Assembly: GCF_000320405.1 (NCBI RefSeq)
Contig: NZ_KB291640.1
Span: 1-64,000, forward strand
Source of the DNA: Clostridium celatum DSM 1785
Lineage (GTDB): Bacteria; Bacillota; Clostridia; Clostridiales; Clostridiaceae
Length of the DNA: 64,000 bases
Reading direction: 5' to 3'
Positions 9,938 to 18,376 of the stretch are shown piece by piece (position 1 is the first letter of the stretch; every line of letters starts with the position of its first letter). The position numbers were made by a program, and so were the translations under genes. A model generated the notes under the pieces. That model saw only the letters and a list, made by a program, of their open reading frames with translations, was not told where the DNA came from and ran no database searches.

Positions 9938-11062
9938 ATGAAATTTTATAAGCCCAATGAAAAGAGACTCTTAGGCGAAATTGATTATGGAATGTTTACT
10001 ACATTATGCATTTTATTATCTATAGGAGTTATTATGGTATATTCGGCAAGTTCGTTTTACTCAATGTTTCATAATAATGATAGTATGTATTTTTTTAAGA
10101 GACAATTATTATGGGCAATTATAGGGCTAGTAGCAATGATATTTATGATGTCTTATGATTATCATAAATTAAAAAAAATTACCCCTGCAATACTAATAAT
10201 TACAATACCATTATTAATATCTGTATTTTTCTTTCCAGAAGTTAATGGTGCTAAAAGATGGATTCAAGTTGGAATATTTTCTTTTCAGCCATCAGAGCTT
10301 GCAAAATATGCAGTAGTATTGTTTTTAGCTTTAAGTATAGATGTTAAAGGGGATAAGGTAAAAGATTTTTGGCATGGGTTAGTTCCATATTTATGTGTTT
10401 CAGGATTTTTTGCGGCACTTATATTAGCAGAACATAATATGAGTATAGCAGCTATAATTATGATAGTAACATTTATTATGCTTTTTGTGGCAGGGGGTCA
10501 AATTAAGCATTTATTTGGAATAATATTACCAGCTTTAACAACGTTAGCTATATTTTTTATATTTAGTTCAGATTATAGAAGAGAAAGAATGTTAAATTTT
10601 ATAGATCCGTGGAAAGATGCAGCTGATGCTGGATATCAATTAATTCAATCTTTTTTAGCGTTAGGGTCAGGTGGTCTTACAGGGCTTGGGCTTGGACAAT
10701 CAAGGCAAAAAACATTATATATGCCAGAGCCACATAATGATTTTATCTTCTCTATCATAGGAGAAGAGGTAGGACTTATAGGATGTCTATTTATAATCTC
10801 TTTATTTATAATATTTATATGGAGAGGAATAAAAGTTGCTATAAAAGCTAAGGATACCTATGGAAAACTTTTAGCTATGGGAATAACTTCTATAATAGCA
10901 GTTCAAGCTATAATAAATATAGCTGTTGTAACAGGTTCTATGCCAGTAACAGGTGTTCCGATGCCTTTTATAAGTTATGGAGGATCGGGGCTTGTTATAA
11001 ATTTAATGGCGATGGGAATTTTATTAAATATATCTAGACAAATAGAAGATAAAGCTATTTAA
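9938..11062 (+). CDS. spoVE: SEDS-family glycosyltransferase/lipid II polymerase (SpoVE/FtsW type)
   Basis: A 374-aa multi-pass SEDS protein polymerising glycan strands with a class B PBP. Typical motifs are VMVYSASSFYS near the N-terminus, RWIQVGIFSFQPSELAK, PEPHNDFIFSIIGEE and MPFISYGGSG. The partner is most likely the SpoVD/FtsI protein of the same cluster. ATG 9938 is used because GGAGG (9926-9930) is only 1 nt from ATG 9932. SpoVE and FtsW cannot be told apart here. Confidence 0.9.
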   Translation: MKFYKPNEKRLLGEIDYGMFTTLCILLSIGVIMVYSASSFYSMFHNNDSMYFFKRQLLWAIIGLVAMIFMMSYDYHKLKKITPAILIITIPLLISVFFFPEVNGAKRWIQVGIFSFQPSELAKYAVVLFLALSIDVKGDKVKDFWHGLVPYLCVSGFFAALILAEHNMSIAAIIMIVTFIMLFVAGGQIKHLFGIILPALTTLAIFFIFSSDYRRERMLNFIDPWKDAADAGYQLIQSFLALGSGGLTGLGLGQSRQKTLYMPEPHNDFIFSIIGEEVGLIGCLFIISLFIIFIWRGIKVAIKAKDTYGKLLAMGITSIIAVQAIINIAVVTGSMPVTGVPMPFISYGGSGLVINLMAMGILLNISRQIEDKAI

Positions 11063-11073
11063 AAGATAACCTA

Positions 11074-11108
11074 TAAGAGCTTCTTATTTTTAAGAAGCTC
11101 TTAAATTT
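11074..11108 (+). terminator. Hairpin/terminator after spoVE
   Basis: A 13-bp perfect stem (11074-11086 with 11091-11103) with a TTTT loop. The following tail is AATTTTA rather than a pure T-run, so termination may be partial. Confidence 0.65.
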
Positions 11109-11222
11109 TACTTAATAACCATAATTTATTCATTTATACAAAATTATCGTAAAAAAAATTGTAATTTATGATAAAATAGTAAGAGAGAATAAAATTAATT
11201 ACAAAGGATATAAGGAATAAAT

Positions 11223-11972
11223 ATGAAAGATGTAAAAAAGTTTATAAATTCTAAAAAGAGAAAAAGAAAAATTAAAAAAGTAATATTAATGACTATAGTG
11301 ACTTTAGTGGCTATAATTATATTTATAGCTAAAGCGCCTATATTCAATGTGGAAAGCATTATATTTTCAGGAAATTCAGCTATAGCAACTGAAGCTTTAG
11401 CACCATTAGTTCAAGATAAGATAGGACAAAATATTTTCACTGTTAATCAAACAGCCATAAAGGAAACACTACAAAGAAATAAATATATAAAGGGAGTAAC
11501 AGTAAAAATAAAAGGAATATCTACGTTAGAAATTAATATTAAGGAGGAAGCTCCAGTTTATTATATAAAAATGAATGAAAAGTACATTATAGTGAACAAT
11601 AATTTAGAAAAAATAGAGGAAGTAGCAAGTATAGAAGGCAGAAACTTAGTAGAGATAATAGGTGTTGATCTTAATACCATATTAGAAGATAACAATAACA
11701 GTGAATTAGATTCGTTTAAAGAAATATTAAATAAGTTTTATCCATATATATCAGAAAATAGAGAAGAGTTAAGGTTAGATGCATTAGATATATCTAATAT
11801 TATAGATATAAGAGGATATATTGGAGATGTAGAAATATTCTTTGGAGATGATGAAGGGCTTCACAACAAAATGGAAAAAGTATATTCAATAATGTTAGAT
11901 AATACTGTGAATTTAAAAAAGGGATATATAAATGTAAGCTTTGAAGGTTCGCCAGTAATAAAAAAAGAATAG
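11223..11972 (+). CDS. divIB: Cell division protein DivIB/FtsQ
   Basis: A 249-aa bitopic protein. A very basic cytoplasmic start (KKFINSKKRKRKIKK) is followed by one membrane helix (about 19-36) and a POTRA domain beginning FNVESIIFSGNSAI. DivIB works with FtsL/DivIC at the septum. The SD is AAGGA before the ATG, and it directly precedes the DUF881 genes. Confidence 0.88.
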   Translation: MKDVKKFINSKKRKRKIKKVILMTIVTLVAIIIFIAKAPIFNVESIIFSGNSAIATEALAPLVQDKIGQNIFTVNQTAIKETLQRNKYIKGVTVKIKGISTLEINIKEEAPVYYIKMNEKYIIVNNNLEKIEEVASIEGRNLVEIIGVDLNTILEDNNNSELDSFKEILNKFYPYISENREELRLDALDISNIIDIRGYIGDVEIFFGDDEGLHNKMEKVYSIMLDNTVNLKKGYINVSFEGSPVIKKE

Positions 11973-11984
11973 GAGGAAACATAT

Positions 11985-12704
11985 TTGAAGAAAATTGGTT
12001 CACAAATTTTAGTAGCAATTGTCTGTGCATTATTAGGATTTTTATTAACATATCAATTTAAACTGTTAACTGATAAAAATAAAGAAAATGTTATTGAAAA
12101 TAATTCAGATATTTTATTAGAAATTGAAAATCTAAAAAAAGAAAAAAAAGAATTAGAAGAGACAAATATGTCACTTTCAGAGGAACTTAAAAAATTAGAA
12201 GAAGCTGCAGCAAAAGAGGGGGAGGTTGAAGGAGAAATTAAAAAATTACTAGATAATGCAAGAATGCAGATAGGACTTTTAGATGTTAAAGGACCAGGTA
12301 TAATATTAACAATAACTCCTAAAAACTCTATATTCTCTACTAATTCAACTCAAAATGTAAAATCAATTAGTGAGGAAGAGTTAGTTAACATAGTAAACTC
12401 ATTGTGGTATTCAAATGCTGAGGCTATATCAATTAATGATATGAGAATAACACCGCAAACAGGAATAAAAACAGCTGGAAGTTATATTTCTATAAGTTCT
12501 GCAGGGAGAATAGATCCTAATGCTGAAATTGTAATAAAAGCAATTGGAGATAAATCAAAGTTAAATGTAGGTGTAAACTATGCAGGGGCGTTAGATTATG
12601 GTGCATTAAAATATTATGATAAAGATATAAAAACATTAGATGATATTATAATTAATAAAACAACACAATCATTAAAATCAGAATATATGACACCAGTACA
12701 ATAA
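11985..12704 (+). CDS. DUF881 family protein
   Basis: A 239-aa protein with an N-terminal membrane anchor (about 7-24), a long charged coiled coil (about 35-85), then a globular DUF881 domain opening with DVKGPGIILTIT. It starts at TTG 11985, with AGGAGG 8 nt before it overlapping the divIB stop. DUF881 genes sit next to divIB and sbp in many Gram-positive division clusters (YlxW/YlxX); their role is unknown but probably cell-envelope related. A second copy lies two genes on. Confidence 0.85.
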   Translation: MKKIGSQILVAIVCALLGFLLTYQFKLLTDKNKENVIENNSDILLEIENLKKEKKELEETNMSLSEELKKLEEAAAKEGEVEGEIKKLLDNARMQIGLLDVKGPGIILTITPKNSIFSTNSTQNVKSISEEELVNIVNSLWYSNAEAISINDMRITPQTGIKTAGSYISISSAGRIDPNAEIVIKAIGDKSKLNVGVNYAGALDYGALKYYDKDIKTLDDIIINKTTQSLKSEYMTPVQ

Positions 12705-12716
12705 GGAGGAGAGATT

Positions 12717-13067
12717 ATGATAGCAGTTATAGGATTATTAATAGGAGTTTTTTTAGGATTACTTTTTGATGTAAATATTCCAGAAAAGTTTTCTCCTTAT
12801 ATGTCAATTGCAATACTTGCATGTTTAGATTCTGTTTTTGGAGCTTTTAGGGCATGGCTTAATAAAAATTTTAAACCTGATATATTCATATCAGGATTCT
12901 TTGGTAATTCATTGTTAGCAGCAGCACTTGCTTATTTAGGAGATAGATTAGGAATTCCTATTTATATTGCAGCGGTAATTGTTTTTGGAAGCAGAATATT
13001 TGATAATTTCGGTAGTATAAGAAGATTGTTGCTAGAAAAGTTTAAAAATAAGCAAAGAGGTGATTAA
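12717..13067 (+). CDS. sbp: Small basic protein, DUF1290 (Sbp)
   Basis: A 116-aa membrane protein with about three hydrophobic segments and the family stretch SIAILACLDSVFGAFRAWLN. The function is unknown. It regularly lies between DUF881 genes near ftsQ/ftsZ. SD GGAGGAGA; its end touches the next start. Confidence 0.88.
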   Translation: MIAVIGLLIGVFLGLLFDVNIPEKFSPYMSIAILACLDSVFGAFRAWLNKNFKPDIFISGFFGNSLLAAALAYLGDRLGIPIYIAAVIVFGSRIFDNFGSIRRLLLEKFKNKQRGD

Positions 13068-13874
13068 ATGAAAAACTATAAGTTTAAGTTTTTTGTTTTT
13101 ATTGCTTCTATTACTTTAGGATTTTTAATTGTAGTAAATGTGGGCATGGGAAAGAATATAGGAATATTCAATTTAAATGCAGTGCAATACAAAGATGCTA
13201 CAGAAGAAAGAAATAAGTTGTATGATGAAATTGCAAACTTAAAAGATGAAAATTATAATCTTTATGAAAAGATTAGCAGTTATAATGTAGATGAAAATGG
13301 GCATGAAAAAATCATAGAGCATATGAAAAGTCAATTAAATGATTATAGTACTGTTGCAGGAATTAATATGGTTAGTGGACCAGGAATAATACTTACTATT
13401 AATGATGCTGATTTTGATGTTTATACTAATAGTGAATTTGAAGTAAGCAGAAGCATTTTACATGCATCAGATGTTGCTCTTGTATTAAATGAATTACGAA
13501 TTGCAGGAGCTGAAGCATTAGGATTAAATTCATATAATAGTGTTACTAGAGAAGTAAATGATGAATTTGATAAAATAATAAAAATAAATGAATTGTCAAG
13601 GGAAGCTTATAGAATAATAAATACAACTGGAGTAGAATGTGCATGGGCATTTATTGAATTAGATGATAAAACTAAAAAGATAGAGGGACCATTTGCTTTT
13701 TACGCAATTGGAGATCCAGAACAGTTGGAAGCTTCGCTTTTGGCTCAAGGAAGTCACATAAATAATTTAATTATAAGAAATTTAGATATTAGTATAGTGA
13801 AAGTAGATAAAATTATACTACCTAAAAGTATATATTCTATTGCACCTACCTATATGCAAAGGGCTGATAGTTAA
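13068..13874 (+). CDS. DUF881 family protein, second copy
   Basis: A 268-aa paralogue of the gene at 11985. It has one N-terminal membrane segment (about 6-25), a short coiled coil (43-70), then the same GPGIILTINDAD opening of the DUF881 domain. The ATG follows AGAGGTGATTAA immediately after sbp. It closes this transcription block; a new promoter follows. Duplicate DUF881 genes flanking sbp are common in Clostridia. Confidence 0.85.
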   Translation: MKNYKFKFFVFIASITLGFLIVVNVGMGKNIGIFNLNAVQYKDATEERNKLYDEIANLKDENYNLYEKISSYNVDENGHEKIIEHMKSQLNDYSTVAGINMVSGPGIILTINDADFDVYTNSEFEVSRSILHASDVALVLNELRIAGAEALGLNSYNSVTREVNDEFDKIIKINELSREAYRIINTTGVECAWAFIELDDKTKKIEGPFAFYAIGDPEQLEASLLAQGSHINNLIIRNLDISIVKVDKIILPKSIYSIAPTYMQRADS

Positions 13875-13887
13875 ATTAAAAAAGTTC

Positions 13888-13916
13888 TTAAAAAAATCCA
13901 AGAAAAATGGTATAAT
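13888..13916 (+). promoter_or_regulatory. Extended -10 promoter for yggS-sepF-yggT-ylmH-divIVA
   Basis: TGGTATAAT (13908-13916) is a perfect extended -10. A weak -35 (TTAAAA, 13888-13893) lies 17 nt upstream. It sits 75-90 bp before the yggS ribosome-binding site. Confidence 0.6.
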
Positions 13917-14003
13917 TATTTGGAAAAGTATGAAGGGAATTTAAGACTTTTGAAGAATAATATTCTATAGGAACACAAATCTCTTTCAAAGGAGGGGGTT
14001 AAT

Positions 14004-14660
14004 ATTAGTATTGAAAACAAAATTAAAAATATATTAAATGAAATACCAAAAGATGTAACTTTAATAGCAGTATCAAAAACTAAGCCAGTACAACTAATAA
14101 TGGAAGCGTATAATGCCTCACAAAGAGATTTTGGAGAAAATAAGGTTCAAGATCTTATTTCTAAGAAAGAAGTTTTACCAAAAGATATTAGATGGCACTT
14201 TATAGGAAAATTGCAAACTAATAAAGTTAAATATCTTGTAAATAATGTATACTTAATTCATTCTTTATCTAGTATTAAACTTGCAGAAAAGATTGAAAAT
14301 GAATTTGGAAAATCAAATAGTATAGCAAATGTGCTAATACAAATTAATATAGGTAGGGAAGAAAGTAAAAGTGGTATATTAGAAGAGGATATAGAAGATT
14401 TAATATCTTTTGTTGAGGAATGTAATTTCATAAAAGTAAATGGAATTATGGTTATAATACCGAAGGGTAGTGAAGAAGAAAATAGATATTATTTTAGAAA
14501 AACAAAATCTATTTATGAAGAGTTAAAAAAACGTACATTTAAAAATATAAAAATGGAATTTTTATCAATGGGAATGACAAATGATTATAAAATAGCTATA
14601 GAAGAGGGAGCAACTACAATAAGAGTTGGCTCTGGAATATTTGGAGCAAGGGATAATTAG
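14004..14660 (+). CDS. yggS: YggS-family PLP homeostasis protein, apparent ATT start
   Basis: A 218-aa PLP-binding protein of the YggS/YlmE/PLPBP family. The PLP lysine lies in LIAVSKTKP, followed by FGENKVQ, WHFIGKLQTNK, and a C-terminal LSMGMTNDYKIAIEEGATTIRVGSGIFG. The first in-frame ATG is at 14100, after the catalytic lysine, so it cannot be the real start. From the in-frame stop at 13968 to 14100 there is no ATG, GTG or TTG. AAGGAGG (13989-13995) lies 8 nt before ATT 14004, giving M-S-I-E-N-K. Head of the sepF operon, as in B. subtilis ylmE. Confidence 0.85.
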   Translation: MSIENKIKNILNEIPKDVTLIAVSKTKPVQLIMEAYNASQRDFGENKVQDLISKKEVLPKDIRWHFIGKLQTNKVKYLVNNVYLIHSLSSIKLAEKIENEFGKSNSIANVLIQINIGREESKSGILEEDIEDLISFVEECNFIKVNGIMVIIPKGSEEENRYYFRKTKSIYEELKKRTFKNIKMEFLSMGMTNDYKIAIEEGATTIRVGSGIFGARDN

Positions 14661-14672
14661 AGGAGGATAAAT

Positions 14673-15116
14673 ATGTTTGGAAAGTTTAAAGAAATGATAG
14701 GATTAGGTGACTTTGAGGAAGAATTTGATGAAGTTGATGAAACTCTTGAAGAAGAAGAAGATGAAGTTGAAGAAATAGAGCCAATAATATCTAAACAAAG
14801 AGGAAATAAGGTTGTAAATATTCATAATGCTGCATCTGCAAAAATAATGGTGGTAAAACCAACATCTTATGAAGAAGCGAGAGAAATTGCTGATGCCATA
14901 AAAAATAGAAAAATAGTTGTTGTTAATACTACAGCAATGGAAACAAAAATAGCACAAAGATTAGTTGATTTTATAAGTGGTGCATGTTGTGTTTTAGGAG
15001 CTCAGCTTCAAGAAGTAGAACAAAGAGTTTATTTACTTTCTCCATCAAATGTTGAAGTAAGTAACGAACTTAGAACTGAAATAAGTTCAAAAGCACTATT
15101 TAATTGGAATAAATAG
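14673..15116 (+). CDS. sepF: Cell division protein SepF
   Basis: A 147-aa protein with an N-terminal membrane-binding helix ([11 protein letters not shown]), an acidic linker (about 13-35) and the C-terminal SepF domain ([40 protein letters not shown]). SepF tethers FtsZ to the membrane and shapes the division ring. SD AGAGGAGGA. It lies between yggS and yggT, the usual order. Confidence 0.94.
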   Translation: MFGKFKEMIGLGDFEEEFDEVDETLEEEEDEVEEIEPIISKQRGNKVVNIHNAASAKIMVVKPTSYEEAREIADAIKNRKIVVVNTTAMETKIAQRLVDFISGACCVLGAQLQEVEQRVYLLSPSNVEVSNELRTEISSKALFNWNK

Positions 15117-15127
15117 GAGGGATTTTT

Positions 15128-15382
15128 ATAGGAATTATAAGTAATTTTTTATCTTTATTATTTTCAGTATTATATATAAGTATATTTGCTGAGATAATAA
15201 TGTCTTATATACCTAATCTTAGACAAAGCCAAGTTTATAAGATAATAACATCGTTTAATTATCCTATTTTAGAACCTTTTAGAAGAGTGCAAGAAAAATT
15301 TTTTGGTCAAATGATGTTAGATTTTTCGCCGGTGTTAGCAATTATGTTTTTAAGTTTAATTAAAGGATTATTATTAGGATAG
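15128..15382 (+). CDS. yggT: YggT-family membrane protein, apparent ATA start
   Basis: An 84-aa protein with two hydrophobic segments and the family core SYIPNLRQSQVYK...NYPILEPFRRV. The only standard in-frame start, ATG 15200, would delete most of the first membrane helix. AGGAGG (15115-15120) lies 7 nt before ATA 15128, and the frame from there reads (M)GIISNFLSLLFSVLYISIF, a normal YggT N-terminus. Function unknown; linked to division and osmotic response. In B. subtilis the equivalent is ylmG. Confidence 0.8.
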   Translation: MGIISNFLSLLFSVLYISIFAEIIMSYIPNLRQSQVYKIITSFNYPILEPFRRVQEKFFGQMMLDFSPVLAIMFLSLIKGLLLG

Positions 15383-15383
15383 C

Positions 15384-16151
15384 ATGATAAGTAAAGATGA
15401 TATTTTAAAGAATTTTTCAAAAGAAGACATTGAAGATGTTATAAAAGTATATGAATGTATGAATATAGCTTATCTAAAGGATATTCCTACATTTACAAAG
15501 TTTTTTTGTAAACCTAATATTTGGATGTATTTTATTAAGGAGTTTAATTCAAATAATTTTTCTGTGAAAGCTGAATGTGGATTAGATGAAGGTGATAGAA
15601 AAATATTATCTTTCAATAATATTTATTCTATACCTTACCCTTATAAAATACTTAAAATAAGCAATAGTTCTAAATTTAATAAATTAACTCATAGAGATTA
15701 TTTAGGAGCACTTATGGCTTTAGGATTAGAAAGAGATAAGTTGGGGGACTTAAGAGTTAATGATGATTATGCAATAGTTCCTGTTTACGAAGAACTTGCA
15801 GATTATATATGTACTGAACTGAAATTAGTTAATAAAGCACCTGTTAAGGTTTGTGAGATATTTGAGGAAGATTTGCCAAAGGCTAATTTTAAAGAAGAGA
15901 CAATAATAATACCTTCACTTAGATTAGATAATTTTGTTTCTAAGCTATCTAATGTATCTAGGGGGAAAGCTATAACGCTTATAGATACAAATAAGGTTTT
16001 AGTAGATTATGCTAAAGTAAAGGGTAAAAGTCAAGAGATAAAAGAAGGGCAAAGAATAACAATCTCTGGAACAGGAAAATTTTTAGTTGGTAATATAATG
16101 GGAAATACGAAAAGTGGAAGATATAAAATAAACATTAAAAAGTATATATAG
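15384..16151 (+). CDS. ylmH: S4-domain RNA-binding protein YlmH
   Basis: A 255-aa protein. The C-terminal half carries an S4 RNA-binding domain (SLRLDNFVSKLSNVSRGKA onward, about residues 175-235). It sits in its conserved place between yggT and divIVA, 1 bp after yggT. YlmH binds ribosomes and has been reported to act in the same ribosome-quality-control pathway as RqcH, whose gene is at 19.7 kb here; that link is from outside knowledge, not visible in the sequence. Confidence 0.88.
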   Translation: MISKDDILKNFSKEDIEDVIKVYECMNIAYLKDIPTFTKFFCKPNIWMYFIKEFNSNNFSVKAECGLDEGDRKILSFNNIYSIPYPYKILKISNSSKFNKLTHRDYLGALMALGLERDKLGDLRVNDDYAIVPVYEELADYICTELKLVNKAPVKVCEIFEEDLPKANFKEETIIIPSLRLDNFVSKLSNVSRGKAITLIDTNKVLVDYAKVKGKSQEIKEGQRITISGTGKFLVGNIMGNTKSGRYKINIKKYI

Positions 16152-16165
16152 AAGAGGTGACGGGG

Positions 16166-16768
16166 ATGAAATTAACTCCTATGGATATAAACAATAAAGA
16201 ATTTAAAAAAGCAATAAGAGGATATAGCCCAGAAGAGGTTGATGAATTTTTAGATGATGTAGTTGAAAATTATGAAGAGTTATATAAAGAAAATTCAAGA
16301 CTTAAGGATAGTTTAAATAGAGCTAATGAAAAAATAGAACATTATGAAAAGCTTGAAATAACCATACAAAACACTTTACTTTTAGCTCAAAATGCAGCTG
16401 ATCAAGCAAAAGAAAGTTCAGAAAAACAAGCAGATTTAATTATTAGCAATGCAAATGAAACAGCACAAAGAATTTTAGATAAGGCTCACGGTGATGTAGT
16501 AACTATTAATGATGAATATGAAAGAGTTAAGGAAGAGTTTATAAAATTTAGAGCTAAGTTTAGAGGATTTATGAATACTCAACTTCAAACATTTGATGAA
16601 CTTGAAAAAGATTTAACTAAAAATTACAATGTAGCTGAACCAGTTGAAAATTATGAGTTAACAGAAAAGGAAGTAGATATTTTTGAAGAGCCAAAGAAAG
16701 AAGAAGTTCTTTCGGATGAATTTAATGATGATATGTCAGAAATAAAAAAGTTTTTTGCTAATAGTTAA
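16166..16768 (+). CDS. divIVA: DivIVA-family polar/septal protein
   Basis: A 200-aa coiled-coil protein. The N-terminal membrane-curvature domain reads LTPMDINNKEFKKAIRGYSP, followed by EVDEFLDDV and long heptad-like helices to about residue 150, then an acidic tail. DivIVA marks poles and septa. ATG 16166 is 6 nt after GAGGTG; GTG 16157 is part of that SD. Last gene before a strong terminator. Confidence 0.93.
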   Translation: MKLTPMDINNKEFKKAIRGYSPEEVDEFLDDVVENYEELYKENSRLKDSLNRANEKIEHYEKLEITIQNTLLLAQNAADQAKESSEKQADLIISNANETAQRILDKAHGDVVTINDEYERVKEEFIKFRAKFRGFMNTQLQTFDELEKDLTKNYNVAEPVENYELTEKEVDIFEEPKKEEVLSDEFNDDMSEIKKFFANS

Positions 16769-16776
16769 TACATATA

Positions 16777-16803
16777 GGAGACCAGAAAGTGGTCTCCTTT
16801 AAA
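16777..16803 (+). terminator. Terminator after divIVA
   Basis: An 8-bp GC-rich stem GGAGACCA/TGGTCTCC (16777-16784 with 16790-16797), then TTT. Confidence 0.8.
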
Positions 16804-16833
16804 TTTAATTTAATTACTTTTGAGTAATGTGTA

Positions 16834-16862
16834 TTGAGTATAAGGTATTTATATATTATAAT
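16834..16862 (+). promoter_or_regulatory. Sigma-A promoter of rluD
   Basis: TTGAGT (16834-16839), 17-nt spacer, TATAAT (16857-16862). Transcription would begin near 16869, which excludes the in-frame TTG 16834 and ATG 16861 as rluD starts. Confidence 0.75.
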
Positions 16863-16896
16863 GTCTAAAGAAAAAGAAATGACGGAGATAATTAAT

Positions 16897-17808
16897 ATGG
16901 AAGAAATTATATTTAATATAGATGAAGAAAAAGTTGGGCAAAGAATAGATAAATATTTAAGTGAAGCAATAGAAGGAAAATCTAGATCATTTATTCAAGG
17001 ACTTATAGATGATGAAAATGTTAACGTAAATGATAAAAAAATAAAGAGTAATTATAAGTTAAGAAAAAATGATGTTATTACTGTTAAATTAAAAGAACCT
17101 GAAGAGTTAAATGTATTACCTGAAAAGATGGATTTAGATATAGTATATGAAGATAGTGATGTTATAATTATTAATAAATCTAAGGGTGTAGTAGTTCATC
17201 CAGCTCCAGGTAATTATACTGGAACTTTAGTTAATGGGATATTACATCATTGTACAGATTTATCAGGAATTAACGGTGTAATAAGACCGGGTATTGTTCA
17301 TAGAATAGATAAAGATACATCAGGAATACTAGTAATAGCTAAAAATGATGATGCACATAATAGTTTAGCTGTTCAGTTTAAAGATCACTCAATAAAAAGA
17401 GAATACTATGCTCTAGTTGAAGGAAGATTTAGTACTTTAGAAGGTACAGTGGATAAACCTATTAGTAGAGATAAAAAAGATCGTATAAAGATGGCTATAA
17501 ATAGTGATGGTAAAAGAGCTGTTACTCATTATGAAGTATTAGAACAATATGATAAAGGTGTATCTTTAATTAAATGTACATTAGAAACTGGAAGAACACA
17601 TCAAATTAGAGTTCATATGGCATCAATAGGTCATCCTTTAGTTGGTGATTTAGTATATGGTTATAAAAGACAAAAGTTTAATATAGAAGGGCAAGCGTTA
17701 CATGCAAAGACTTTAGGTTTTATTCACCCAAGAACAAAAGAATATATGGAATTTACATCAGAATTACCAAAGTATTTTGAAGAATTATTAGATAAATTAA
17801 GAAAATAG
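16897..17808 (+). CDS. rluD: 23S rRNA pseudouridine synthase, RluD/RluA family
   Basis: A 303-aa enzyme with an N-terminal S4 domain (RIDKYLSEAIEGKSRSFIQ) and the catalytic motif GIVHRIDKDTSGIL, whose aspartate is the nucleophile. The C-terminal part contains ETGRTHQIRVHMASIGHPLVGD. The family makes pseudouridines in helix 69 of 23S rRNA (RluD) or other sites; the exact target is not decided. ATG 16897 has GGAG 9 nt upstream and lies after the predicted transcription start. Confidence 0.9.
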   Translation: MEEIIFNIDEEKVGQRIDKYLSEAIEGKSRSFIQGLIDDENVNVNDKKIKSNYKLRKNDVITVKLKEPEELNVLPEKMDLDIVYEDSDVIIINKSKGVVVHPAPGNYTGTLVNGILHHCTDLSGINGVIRPGIVHRIDKDTSGILVIAKNDDAHNSLAVQFKDHSIKREYYALVEGRFSTLEGTVDKPISRDKKDRIKMAINSDGKRAVTHYEVLEQYDKGVSLIKCTLETGRTHQIRVHMASIGHPLVGDLVYGYKRQKFNIEGQALHAKTLGFIHPRTKEYMEFTSELPKYFEELLDKLRK

Positions 17809-17817
17809 TAGGAGTGA

Positions 17818-18359
<542 letters not shown>

Positions 18360-18376
18360 AAGGAGACAAAAGAAAA

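Noticed and set aside
14100-14660. YggS as a natural short form starting at ATG 14100
   Set aside because: It would lack the PLP-binding lysine while an intact family N-terminus is encoded directly upstream behind a perfect SD.
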